Positions 5,385 to 12,514 of a stretch of 14,216 nucleotides of DNA are shown piece by piece. The DNA is from RUG14300 sp964619685 (lineage in GTDB: Bacteria > Bacillota > Clostridia > Christensenellales > CAG-1252): assembly GCA_964619685.1 (NCBI GenBank), contig CAZUET010000041.1:1-14216 (forward strand), written 5' to 3'. The translations under genes were made by a program, and so were the position numbers. The notes under the pieces were generated by a model that ran no database searches, was not told the DNA's origin, and was given only the letters and a program-made list of their open reading frames with translations. Each line of letters opens with the position of its first letter. Within the stretch, counting starts at the first letter, position 1.

Positions 5385-8106
5385 TAAAGAAAGTCCTGTA
5401 GCAAACATAACAAAAATGGATGAATTGGACAAAGAGTTTAAAAATCTATCTAAAAATATTAAAGGGCAAAAGGATTATGCTAATGCTCTTTTAGAAAAAG
5501 TAAAGGATATTAAGAAGCAACTCATTGACGAAAGAATCCAAAAGGAGCAAGAGGAAGCTCTTAAACAACCTATTGAAGAAAAGGTTGAAGAGCCTAAAGC
5601 AGAGCCTGTTGTGGAGCAAACTGCTACTCTTGATATACCCCAGTTCGAAAATGTGAGTGAAAAGGTTGAAGAGAAGGCTATTGAAAAAGAGCCTACAGAA
5701 GTAAAGGTTGAAGTTAAGTCTGTACAAGATGTACAGTCTGTTAATGTTAAGCCTGTAGAAAAAGAAGATAAACCTGTCGAAGAGAAAACTCAAGAAAATA
5801 AGCCTATTGAAGCAAAAAAGGTTGAGACCGTAGAGGAGAAAAAGGAAACTAAAAAAGAGTCTAAAAAGGAAACTAAAAAGTCTAATAAAGATCAAAAGTC
5901 CGAAAATACCTCTAAGGATGCTAAACCCGTTAAGGCTGAAGAGCCAAGAGATATTAATAAATATAGAGCTCAAAATGTTGTAGAGCCCAGAGTTTTTGTT
6001 CCTCAACAGCCTGAAAAGAAGGTTCAAAAGAATAAGAATGTACCTAATAACGATAGATTTGCTAAGAAGCCTACTGAGGATCAATTCAAAAATCAAAATC
6101 AAAATCAAAATCAAAACAAGGGTGTTAAAGCACCTACTTTGACAGCCGGTGCAACCTATATTCCTAAGCAAAATTCTAAGGATAGAAAGGGACAAGGTAA
6201 GAAGTTTGATTCAAGATCCTACGATGATAAGAAAACTAATAATAAGCGTAATTTGATTCGTGAAGCCCAAATGGAAGGCGAGCTTAGTGATGACGAAGTA
6301 GCAAGAAGATTTAAGCTCCGTAAGGGGAATAAGAATGTTCAAGAATCTCAAGCTATTAAAATCACCAATGCTGTAGTGGAAAGCGATCCTATCGCTATTA
6401 AGACACTTGCTGAAAAGTTAGGTCATACTGCAATCGAGATTGTTAAAGTCTTGATGCAAAACGGTATTTTTAAAAATGTTAATGACAGCGTAGATTTTTC
6501 AAGTGCCGAGCTTGTAGCTATGGCATTTGATATTACTCTTGAATTAAAGGTTGCTCAAACAAGTGAACAAAAATTTGATGAAATCTTTAATTTAGAGGAT
6601 GATCCTAATGCAATGGTAAAGCGTGCTCCTGTAATTACAATTATGGGTCACGTTGACCATGGTAAAACGTCATTACTTGACTATATCCGTAACGCAAGCG
6701 TTGCACAAGGTGAAGCTGGCGGTATTACACAGCATATCGGTGCTTATACTATAAGATTGAGAGGTGAAAAGATCACATTTATCGATACTCCCGGTCACGA
6801 AGCATTCACAACTATGCGTGCTCGTGGTGCTATGGTTACCGATATTGCGGTTATCGTTGTTGCTGCTGATGACAGTATCAAGCCTCAAACCGTTGAAGCT
6901 ATTAACCATGCTAAGAATGCTAAGGTACCTATCATTGTTGCAATCAATAAGATTGATAAAACAAGTGCAAATGTAGAGAGAGTTTTGAATGACTTAACAA
7001 AATATGACTTACTTTGTGAGCAATATGGCGGTGATACTATCTGTGTTCCCGTATCTGCAAAGACAGGTGAGGGCGTAAACGATTTGCTTGATCAAATTCT
7101 ACTTCTTGCTGAATTATACGATCTTAAAGCTAATCCTAAGGCAAAGGCAAAAGGTACCATTCTTGAAGCAAGAATGGATAATACTATCGGTGCTGTTGCT
7201 ACTATTTTGGTTCAAAACGGTACATTGAAAGTGGGCGATACATTCGTTGCAGGTTCTTGTATCGGTAGAGTTAAATCTATGCATGACGATAAAAATCAAG
7301 TTCTTAAAACCGCAGGTCCTTCTATCCCTGTAGTTGTTTTAGGCTTTGAAAGCGTACCAAATGCAGGCGATCCTATCATTGTTTGCGATGAAAAGCTTGC
7401 TAAGGAAATTGCTAATGAGCGTAAGATTAAAGAGCGTATGGAAAGATTGGGTAAGACATCATCTTTAGAGGATGTTATGCGTAAGATGGTTCAAGGTACT
7501 CTCAAAGAGCTTAATCTTATCATTAAATGCGATGTCCAAGGTTCAGTCGAAGCTCTTTCTCAAGAATTACTCAAGCAATCTAACGAAGAGGTTAAAGTCA
7601 ATGTCGTTCACAGTGGTGTCGGTGCAGTTAATGAATCTGATGTTACACTTGCATCAACCTGTGGCGCAATCATTATTGCATTCAATGTAAGGGCGGATGC
7701 AAATGCTAAAAACGCAGCACAAAATCAACAGATCCAAATTAGAACATATAGCATTATATATGAAGCTATCGAGGATATTCAAGAAGCACTTAGCGGTATG
7801 CTTGCTCCTAAGTTTAGACCCACTGTTATCGGTAGAGCAGTTGTTCGTAACACCTTTAAAATTTCAGGAGTTGGAACTATCGCAGGTTGTTATGTAACAG
7901 AGGGTAAAATCGATAAGACTGCTCAAGTTAGAATATTCAGAAACGATGTTTCCATTTATACTGCAAATATTTCATCCTTGAAGCGTATGAAGGACGATGT
8001 AAAAGAGGTCATGCAAGGTTATGAGTGCGGACTTGGTATCGAAAAATTCAACGATATCAAGGAAGGTGATGAGATCGAGTGCTTCATTATGGAGAAGTAT
8101 AACTAA
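5377..8106 (+). CDS. infB: Translation initiation factor IF-2
   Basis: A 909-residue GTPase that brings fMet-tRNA to the 30S subunit and promotes 50S joining. Seen: a long Lys/Glu/Val-rich N-terminal extension (about residues 30-300) with EKPVEEK-like imperfect repeats and an NQNQNQNQN run; an IF2_N-type domain about 329-390 (AIKTLAEKLGHTAIEIVKVL); the G domain with G1 GHVDHGKT (424-431), G3 DTPGH (470-474), G4 NKID (524-527) and G5 SAK (560-562); then domains II-IV to the C-terminus (GTIAGCYVTEGKIDKTAQVR is in the fMet-tRNA-binding part). The ATG at 5377 is chosen because GGAGG ends 5 nt before it; GTG 5365 lies before that site. The long extension is within the range seen in Firmicutes. The stop overlaps rbfA by one base. 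Confidence 0.97.
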   Translation: MSSKESPVANITKMDELDKEFKNLSKNIKGQKDYANALLEKVKDIKKQLIDERIQKEQEEALKQPIEEKVEEPKAEPVVEQTATLDIPQFENVSEKVEEKAIEKEPTEVKVEVKSVQDVQSVNVKPVEKEDKPVEEKTQENKPIEAKKVETVEEKKETKKESKKETKKSNKDQKSENTSKDAKPVKAEEPRDINKYRAQNVVEPRVFVPQQPEKKVQKNKNVPNNDRFAKKPTEDQFKNQNQNQNQNKGVKAPTLTAGATYIPKQNSKDRKGQGKKFDSRSYDDKKTNNKRNLIREAQMEGELSDDEVARRFKLRKGNKNVQESQAIKITNAVVESDPIAIKTLAEKLGHTAIEIVKVLMQNGIFKNVNDSVDFSSAELVAMAFDITLELKVAQTSEQKFDEIFNLEDDPNAMVKRAPVITIMGHVDHGKTSLLDYIRNASVAQGEAGGITQHIGAYTIRLRGEKITFIDTPGHEAFTTMRARGAMVTDIAVIVVAADDSIKPQTVEAINHAKNAKVPIIVAINKIDKTSANVERVLNDLTKYDLLCEQYGGDTICVPVSAKTGEGVNDLLDQILLLAELYDLKANPKAKAKGTILEARMDNTIGAVATILVQNGTLKVGDTFVAGSCIGRVKSMHDDKNQVLKTAGPSIPVVVLGFESVPNAGDPIIVCDEKLAKEIANERKIKERMERLGKTSSLEDVMRKMVQGTLKELNLIIKCDVQGSVEALSQELLKQSNEEVKVNVVHSGVGAVNESDVTLASTCGAIIIAFNVRADANAKNAAQNQQIQIRTYSIIYEAIEDIQEALSGMLAPKFRPTVIGRAVVRNTFKISGVGTIAGCYVTEGKIDKTAQVRIFRNDVSIYTANISSLKRMKDDVKEVMQGYECGLGIEKFNDIKEGDEIECFIMEKYN
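6087..6117 (+). repeat. CAAAAT hexanucleotide microsatellite inside infB
   Basis: Three perfect CAAAAT units (6094-6111), flanked by near-matching partial units, encode alternating Asn-Gln in the low-complexity N-terminal part of IF-2. Because the unit is 6 nt, slippage would add or remove two residues without breaking the frame. The segment is far from the GTPase domain. Confidence 0.8.
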
Positions 8107-8504
8107 TGAATATTGATAGAGTTAATAGTGAATTAACAAAACAAATAGGATATGTGCTTAACTTTAAGCTAAAGGATCCAAGAATTTCGGGAATGCTCAC
8201 CGTAACAGAGGTGAATACCACCCGAGATCTAAAATATGCTACAGTTTATGTATCATATTACGGTGATCCTGAAAAAAAGAAAGCTACATTTGAAACATTG
8301 AATCATTGTGCAGGTTTTATTCGCAATGAGGTAAAGGATATGGTCAGGATTCGTTTAATGCCTACTCTTATCTTTAAGTCAGACGATAGTAGTGAGTATG
8401 CTCAAAAAATGGATCAGCTAATTAATAAAGCCAAGGAAAATATGGTCTATTTCGAGGACGAAACGCCCGAAGAAGAATCGACCGATATTGATTTTGACGA
8501 TTAA
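8106..8504 (+). CDS. rbfA: 30S ribosome-binding factor RbfA
   Basis: A 132-residue KH-fold protein that binds the 30S subunit and assists late 16S rRNA maturation, including the 5' end region. Seen: RVNSELTKQIGYVLNFKLKD near the N-terminus, then DPRISGMLTVTEVNTTRDLK and AGFIRNEVKDMVRIRLMP. The RIRLMPTLIFKSDDSSEYAQ stretch is the family's C-terminal signature, followed by a short acidic tail (EDETPEEESTDIDFDD). Length is usual for the family. The ATG overlaps the infB stop by one base, and GGAG at 8091-8094 may assist. nrnA begins 2 nt after its stop. Together with RimP this gives the operon two small-subunit assembly factors. Confidence 0.95.
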   Translation: MNIDRVNSELTKQIGYVLNFKLKDPRISGMLTVTEVNTTRDLKYATVYVSYYGDPEKKKATFETLNHCAGFIRNEVKDMVRIRLMPTLIFKSDDSSEYAQKMDQLINKAKENMVYFEDETPEEESTDIDFDD

Positions 8505-8506
8505 AA

Positions 8507-9460
8507 ATGGATAAATTTGAACTGATTTATAATAAGATCAATAAAGCATCAAAAATCGGGATAGTAACTCATATCAATCCCGATGGCGATGCTATAGGAA
8601 CTGCGCTCGCTTTATGGCGAGTGCTTTCGCTATATGGTAAGGAATGCGATTGCTTATGTGACGGTGAACTACCTAATGGATATAAGGGACTACCTTTTTC
8701 CGATTTTTTCGGTAAACAGACTATTGATAAATATGACTTAATGATCTCGGTGGATGTATCTACTGCTCAAAGATGCGGTAAGTATGCAGTATTATTTGAT
8801 AAGTGCGATAGTGCATCTATAGATCACCATGAGGGAAGGGAGTGCTTTGCTAAGGTTAATTTTGTTGAGCTATCATCCTCTACGGCTGAATTAGTATTCG
8901 GTTTTGTGAAAAGATTCTATCCTGAATATATTACAAAGGAAGTTGCAGAGCTATTATATGTCGGACTTATTACCGATTGTGGCGGTTTTGCTTATGAATA
9001 TGTTAATTCTAATTCCCTTCAAACAGGAGCTGAATTACTTAAATATGGTATAAATAATAGTGAGTTATACCGTAAATACCTTAATGAAAAGCCGTTAGCT
9101 TTGGTTAAGCTAAGTTCTTTTGTAATTTCAAAGGCAATATATGAATTAGGCAGTAAGGTCGCTTTCCTGGTATTCACGAAAGAGGATCTCGATAGATTTG
9201 GTTGCTCTCTCGATCAAACATCGGGTGTTTTAGCCGATATCCTAAAGGCTGAAGAAGTCAAGGTCGCTATTGGCTTGACTGAGGTTAATAATAATTCCTT
9301 TAAGGTTAGTGTCAGGTCTAAGGGTGATGTCAATGCAATAGACATCGTAAGCGAATTCGGTGGCGGTGGTCATAAGAATGCTGCCGGATGTAGGGTAACC
9401 GGCGAGCTTGGTATCGTACTCGATATGCTTACCTTTGCTGTACATAAAAATTTGGATTAA
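8507..9460 (+). CDS. nrnA: Bifunctional oligoribonuclease/pAp phosphatase NrnA (DHH family)
   Basis: A 317-residue DHH/DHHA1 phosphoesterase. Family members degrade 2-5 nt RNA fragments and dephosphorylate 3'-phosphoadenosine 5'-phosphate in the cytoplasm. Seen: manganese-binding motifs THINPDGDAIG (D26, D28), SVDVS (D83), IDHHEG (D106-H107-H108) and GLITDCGGF (D157), then the DHHA1 substrate-binding motif GGGGHKNAAG beginning at residue 285. All catalytic motifs are present. It starts 2 nt after the rbfA stop without a strong ribosome binding site, so translation is probably coupled. truB starts 1 nt after its own stop. Position between rbfA and truB is the normal Firmicute arrangement. Confidence 0.95.
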   Translation: MDKFELIYNKINKASKIGIVTHINPDGDAIGTALALWRVLSLYGKECDCLCDGELPNGYKGLPFSDFFGKQTIDKYDLMISVDVSTAQRCGKYAVLFDKCDSASIDHHEGRECFAKVNFVELSSSTAELVFGFVKRFYPEYITKEVAELLYVGLITDCGGFAYEYVNSNSLQTGAELLKYGINNSELYRKYLNEKPLALVKLSSFVISKAIYELGSKVAFLVFTKEDLDRFGCSLDQTSGVLADILKAEEVKVAIGLTEVNNNSFKVSVRSKGDVNAIDIVSEFGGGGHKNAAGCRVTGELGIVLDMLTFAVHKNLD

Positions 9461-9461
9461 A

Positions 9462-10631
9462 ATGATAAGCGGATTTTATAATGTTATCAAGCCTACAGGC
9501 TTCACCTCATCCGATGCCGTAGTTAAACTGCGTGGAATACTTAGCTCTGCATTTCGACAAAAGGTGAAGATTGGTCACTTCGGTACGCTTGACCCGGGTG
9601 GAAGCGGAGTTCTTGTTGTAGCTATAGGCAATGCAACTAAGCTTTTCGATAGTTTTAGTGTGCATACAAAAACATATAGAGCACAAGCAGTTTTCGGTGC
9701 AAGTACAGATACCTTGGATTCGTATGGTAAGGTGACAGAAAAATGCGACTGGTATGATTACAATGACATTCCCGATGATATTTGTAATCACATTTCATCA
9801 CATATAGACGAAGTAATCAATTCTTTCATCGGTAAGCAAAAACAGTTGCCCCCCGATTACTCTTCAAAATCTATTGACGGAAAAAGAGCATATGATCTTG
9901 CTCGAGATGGTAAAGAGTTCAAGCTTAAGGAAGCCGATATAGAGATATTCGATATTGAAATAATCTCCATTTTAAAAAACAGAGTTACATTTGATATTAC
10001 ATGCTCATCTGGTACATATATAAGGTCATTTGTTCGTGATTTAGGTGTTTCTTTAGGACTTCCTGCATTCATGTCGTATATCATAAGGCTTGAATGTGCC
10101 GGTTTTAATATCAATGATTCTGTTACAATTAATGAAATTGCTTTAGATTACACAAAAGGCTTTATTTCATTAGAACAGTATTCTGATAGATATCCTGAAT
10201 TTAAACTCGATTCAAATCAGAAAAATGATTTTGCAGTAGGTAATAGGATTTATTCAAAAGGAATTAACGGTTTATGTAGAGTTGTGTGTGACGGTAAAAC
10301 GCTTGGAATAGGTGATTTTTCAATAGGATATTTAAAAATGATATGCTCCTTTGAAGATTATGTTGTATCACTTGAGGATTTCGATAGATCACTTTATAAA
10401 CAAAAATATTCTATAGGCTTAGGATATTTTGATACTATCCATTTAGGACATGCTTCCTTGCTGAGAGAGGTAGTAAGATCTAATGGAATACCTGCTGTTT
10501 TTACTTTTCTTAATCCTTTAACGGGAGTTATCGATTCCAAAACTGAAAAGGATCTATATTCCTTTAATGAAAGATGCGGTCTATTTGAAAAAATAGTAGA
10601 GTTGTGTGTGACGGTAAAACGCTTGGAATAG
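9462..10631 (+). CDS. truB: tRNA pseudouridine-55 synthase TruB with a truncated RibF tail (broken TruB-RibF fusion)
   Basis: As sequenced, 389 residues. Residues 1-292 form a complete TruB, which converts U55 to pseudouridine in the tRNA T-loop. Seen: the start MISGFYNVIKPTGFTSSD, the catalytic loop GHFGTLDPGGSGVL with Asp44, AYDLARDGKEF, CSSGTYIRSFVRDLGVSLG, and the C-terminal PUA-like piece GLCRVVCDGKTLGIGDFSIG. Residues 293-378 are the first part of a RibF FAD-synthetase domain (including GYFDTIHLGH), and 379-389 are an out-of-frame tail created by the 320-bp duplication. Usual TruB length is about 290-310, so the extra piece is foreign to the family. ATG 9462 is chosen because it begins the canonical motif 1 nt after nrnA; TTG 9408 lies inside nrnA. 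TruB activity is probably kept; the tail could affect stability. Confidence 0.92.
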   Translation: MISGFYNVIKPTGFTSSDAVVKLRGILSSAFRQKVKIGHFGTLDPGGSGVLVVAIGNATKLFDSFSVHTKTYRAQAVFGASTDTLDSYGKVTEKCDWYDYNDIPDDICNHISSHIDEVINSFIGKQKQLPPDYSSKSIDGKRAYDLARDGKEFKLKEADIEIFDIEIISILKNRVTFDITCSSGTYIRSFVRDLGVSLGLPAFMSYIIRLECAGFNINDSVTINEIALDYTKGFISLEQYSDRYPEFKLDSNQKNDFAVGNRIYSKGINGLCRVVCDGKTLGIGDFSIGYLKMICSFEDYVVSLEDFDRSLYKQKYSIGLGYFDTIHLGHASLLREVVRSNGIPAVFTFLNPLTGVIDSKTEKDLYSFNERCGLFEKIVELCVTVKRLE

Positions 10632-10916
10632 GTGATTTTTCAATAGGATATTTAAAAATGATATGCTCCTTTGAAGATTATGTTGTATCACTTGAGGATT
10701 TCGATAGATCACTTTATAAACAAAAATATTCTATAGGCTTAGGATATTTTGATACTATCCATTTAGGACATGCTTCCTTGCTGAGAGAGGTAGTAAGATC
10801 TAATGGAATACCTGCTGTTTTTACTTTTCTTAATCCTTTAACGGGAGTTATCGATTCCAAAACTGAAAAGGATCTATATTCCTTTAATGAAAGATGCGGT
10901 CTATTTGAAAAAATAG
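10276..10916 (+). repeat. Perfect 320-bp tandem duplication across the truB/ribF junction
   Basis: Positions 10276-10596 and 10596-10916 are identical over 321 bases when read by eye, sharing one G at the junction. Flanking bases differ on both sides (T at 10275 against A at 10595; T at 10597 against G at 10917). The unit covers the end of TruB and the start of RibF. There is no divergence between copies and no longer homology at the breakpoints, so the event is either very recent or introduced in assembly. Confidence 0.97.
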
Positions 10917-11575
10917 GTATTCGTAAGGTATTTACAGCTATTCCTGATAAAAAATTTTTATCATTATCGCCAATAAATTTTTTAAACCTATTAACTTCTA
11001 AGATCAATATTGGTACATTAGTCGTAGGTAAGAATTATACATTTGGAAATAAAGCAGAAGGCAATATCGAAGTGCTTAGTGATTATTGTAGTAAGCATGA
11101 AATAAAACTAATTATTGTCGACGATGTTACCTGTGACGGTATTAAAGTCAGCTCTTCATTTATCAAAAAAATGATAGTTAACGGCAAAATTGATATGGCA
11201 ACAAAGCTACTTGGTCGTCGCTACTCGATATATGGTAAGGTACTTCACGGCAGACAAGACGGTAGAAAAATTGGGTTTCCTACCGTTAATTTAAAGCTTG
11301 ATAATAGCAAAGTAGTGCCTAAATTTGGCGTATACAAGGGCGAAATAAGGATTGAAGGAAAGTATTTCAAGACACTAATAAATGTGGGAGATCATCCTAC
11401 TTTTAGTGATAATTCGATTAATATCGAAGCATATATTCTTGATTTTAATAAGGATATATACGGTCGTGCGGTTGAGGTTTTCTTTGATTCATTCATCAGG
11501 GATATTGTTCCGTTTAAATCGGTTGAAGCATTAATCGAACAAATTAAAAAGGATCTGGAGGTGTTTAATGACTAA
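10658..11575 (+). CDS. ribF: Bifunctional riboflavin kinase/FAD synthetase RibF
   Basis: A complete 305-residue RibF that makes FMN from riboflavin and then FAD. Seen: N-terminal nucleotidyltransferase motif GYFDTIHLGH (29-38; usual form GNFDGVHLGH, so the Asn and Gly are replaced), the second motif SSSFIKKMI (165-173), then the riboflavin kinase domain with GKVLHGRQDGRKIGFPTVNL (GFPT at 206-209), GVYKGEIRIEG, INVGDHPTF and the C-terminal IYGRAVEVFFDSFIRDIVPF. The ATG at 10658 is preferred: it gives normal family length and has AGGA at 10645-10648, 9 nt upstream; GTG 10604 would add 18 residues that belong to TruB. It lies 26 nt after the truB stop. The end overlaps the next gene by 8 nt. In the undisrupted form it would be the C-terminal half of a TruB fusion. 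Confidence 0.92.
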   Translation: MICSFEDYVVSLEDFDRSLYKQKYSIGLGYFDTIHLGHASLLREVVRSNGIPAVFTFLNPLTGVIDSKTEKDLYSFNERCGLFEKIGIRKVFTAIPDKKFLSLSPINFLNLLTSKINIGTLVVGKNYTFGNKAEGNIEVLSDYCSKHEIKLIIVDDVTCDGIKVSSSFIKKMIVNGKIDMATKLLGRRYSIYGKVLHGRQDGRKIGFPTVNLKLDNSKVVPKFGVYKGEIRIEGKYFKTLINVGDHPTFSDNSINIEAYILDFNKDIYGRAVEVFFDSFIRDIVPFKSVEALIEQIKKDLEVFND

Positions 11576-12458
11576 TAATTATGAATTGTTATCATCCAAT
11601 AGGGCAAAAATAGGTTTGTCCGGAGCAGATCTTGAGTTTTATGATAGAGGTTATAAGGCTTCTGTACAAATACCGGAGTATGTCAATAGTCTCGGGTTAG
11701 ATTGCTTTGAATACTCCTTTGGTAAGGGTGTAAGAGTAAGTACCGATACAAGACGGGCAATGCGTGATGCATTTCTCAATGGGGGTATCGAAATTAGCGT
11801 ACATGCACCATATTTTATTAACTTTGCTAATCCCGACGAAGAGATGATACAAAAAACATTTACGTATCTTTACGATTCATGTGTTGCTGCACAAGATCTT
11901 GGTGCAAAGAGAGTGGTTTTTCACCCTGGTGCATATCTAAAAAATGACAAGGAAACTGCTTTTGGACTAACTGTTAAAAACTTTAAGAGATTTCTTGATT
12001 TGTATGATAGTTATCTTGTAAATAACAATATATTTGTTTGTCCTGAAACAATGGGTAAAAGTAGTCAAGTCGGCGAGGTTGAGGAAGTTGCGATATTATC
12101 GTCATTACATCCAAATGTTTTACCATGTATCGATTTTGGTCATATCAATGCAAGATATCAAGGTATATTACGAACAAAAGCCGATTATCAAAATATATTT
12201 AATACATTGGCAAAACATATAAATCAACAAAAGATTTCTAATATGCATGTTCATTTTTCAAAGGTAAAATACGGCCCAAAGGGCGAATTAAAGCATCTTA
12301 CATTTGATGATAAAGAATATGGTCCTGAGTTTGAACCACTTGCGGAAATATATGCAGATAATGGCTTTACGCCTTATATTGTGAGTGAATCGGACGGAAC
12401 TCAGGGTAAAGATGCAGTTTACATGAAAAAAGTGTACTATAATTGTATTAAGAAATAA
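11568..12458 (+). CDS. Endonuclease IV (Nfo)-family TIM-barrel protein, divergent
   Basis: A 296-residue TIM-barrel protein resembling AP endonuclease IV, which cleaves DNA at abasic sites and uses three zinc ions. Seen motifs that line up by eye with the E. coli metal ligands: SVHAPY (H79), VFHPGA (H119), CPETMGKSSQVGE (E160), CIDFGHINAR (D189, H192), MHVHFSK (H227), LKHLTF (H243) and SESDG (E274). The Asp two residues before the last His in E. coli Nfo falls on Leu241, so one ligand seems missing or moved. It overlaps ribF by 8 nt, with GGAGGTG at 11557-11563 as ribosome binding site, so it is co-translated. Most likely a DNA-repair AP endonuclease subfamily. A sugar-phosphate isomerase-like TIM barrel is the alternative, but the set of His/Glu motifs favours Nfo. 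Confidence 0.8.
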   Translation: MTNNYELLSSNRAKIGLSGADLEFYDRGYKASVQIPEYVNSLGLDCFEYSFGKGVRVSTDTRRAMRDAFLNGGIEISVHAPYFINFANPDEEMIQKTFTYLYDSCVAAQDLGAKRVVFHPGAYLKNDKETAFGLTVKNFKRFLDLYDSYLVNNNIFVCPETMGKSSQVGEVEEVAILSSLHPNVLPCIDFGHINARYQGILRTKADYQNIFNTLAKHINQQKISNMHVHFSKVKYGPKGELKHLTFDDKEYGPEFEPLAEIYADNGFTPYIVSESDGTQGKDAVYMKKVYYNCIKK

Positions 12459-12467
12459 AAAATGTAC

Positions 12468-12497
12468 TTGCCAAAACCTATTAATATAATATATAAT
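12468..12497 (+). promoter_or_regulatory. Candidate promoter for the M24 peptidase-efp pair
   Basis: TTGCCA (12468-12473) and a perfect TATAAT (12492-12497) are 18 bp apart in the 56-bp gap after the endonuclease IV-like gene. The -35 matches four of six consensus positions. Transcription would begin around 12504, inside the ribosome binding site sequence AAAGAGGTAA, leaving a very short leader. No terminator is visible before it, so read-through from upstream may add to expression. Confidence 0.55.
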
Positions 12498-12514
12498 ATA
12501 AAAGAGGTAACGAA

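Larger units (their letters stand above)
9462..11575 (+). other. Inferred ancestral truB-ribF fused reading frame, interrupted by the duplication
   Basis: Deleting one 320-bp repeat copy joins the upstream and downstream frames into one 597-residue open frame: TruB 1-292 followed directly by RibF 293-597 (boundary ...FSIGYLK|MICSFED...). Frame arithmetic: 320 is not a multiple of 3, and removing it brings the two frames into register. The junction has no linker and no stop. Either the undisrupted organism makes a TruB-RibF fusion protein, or the deposited duplication is artefactual and the fusion is the true gene. Confidence 0.85.

Noticed and set aside
5491..6195. Long minus-strand reading frame of 234 codons rich in Leu, Phe, Ile and Arg
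   Set aside because: It is the antisense of the Lys/Glu-rich part of IF-2; AAG/GAA-rich sequence gives an open, Leu/Phe-rich reverse frame. No ribosome binding site or family motif.
9408..9461. TruB start at TTG 9408
   Set aside because: It lies inside the nrnA coding sequence; the canonical TruB N-terminus begins at ATG 9462, 1 nt after the nrnA stop.
10604..10657. RibF start at GTG 10604
   Set aside because: The extra 18 residues are the end of TruB copied by the duplication; ATG 10658 begins a normal RibF.
12485..12490. Second TATAAT as the -10 of the peptidase promoter
   Set aside because: It is only 11 bp from TTGCCA; the TATAAT at 12492 gives an acceptable 18-bp spacing.
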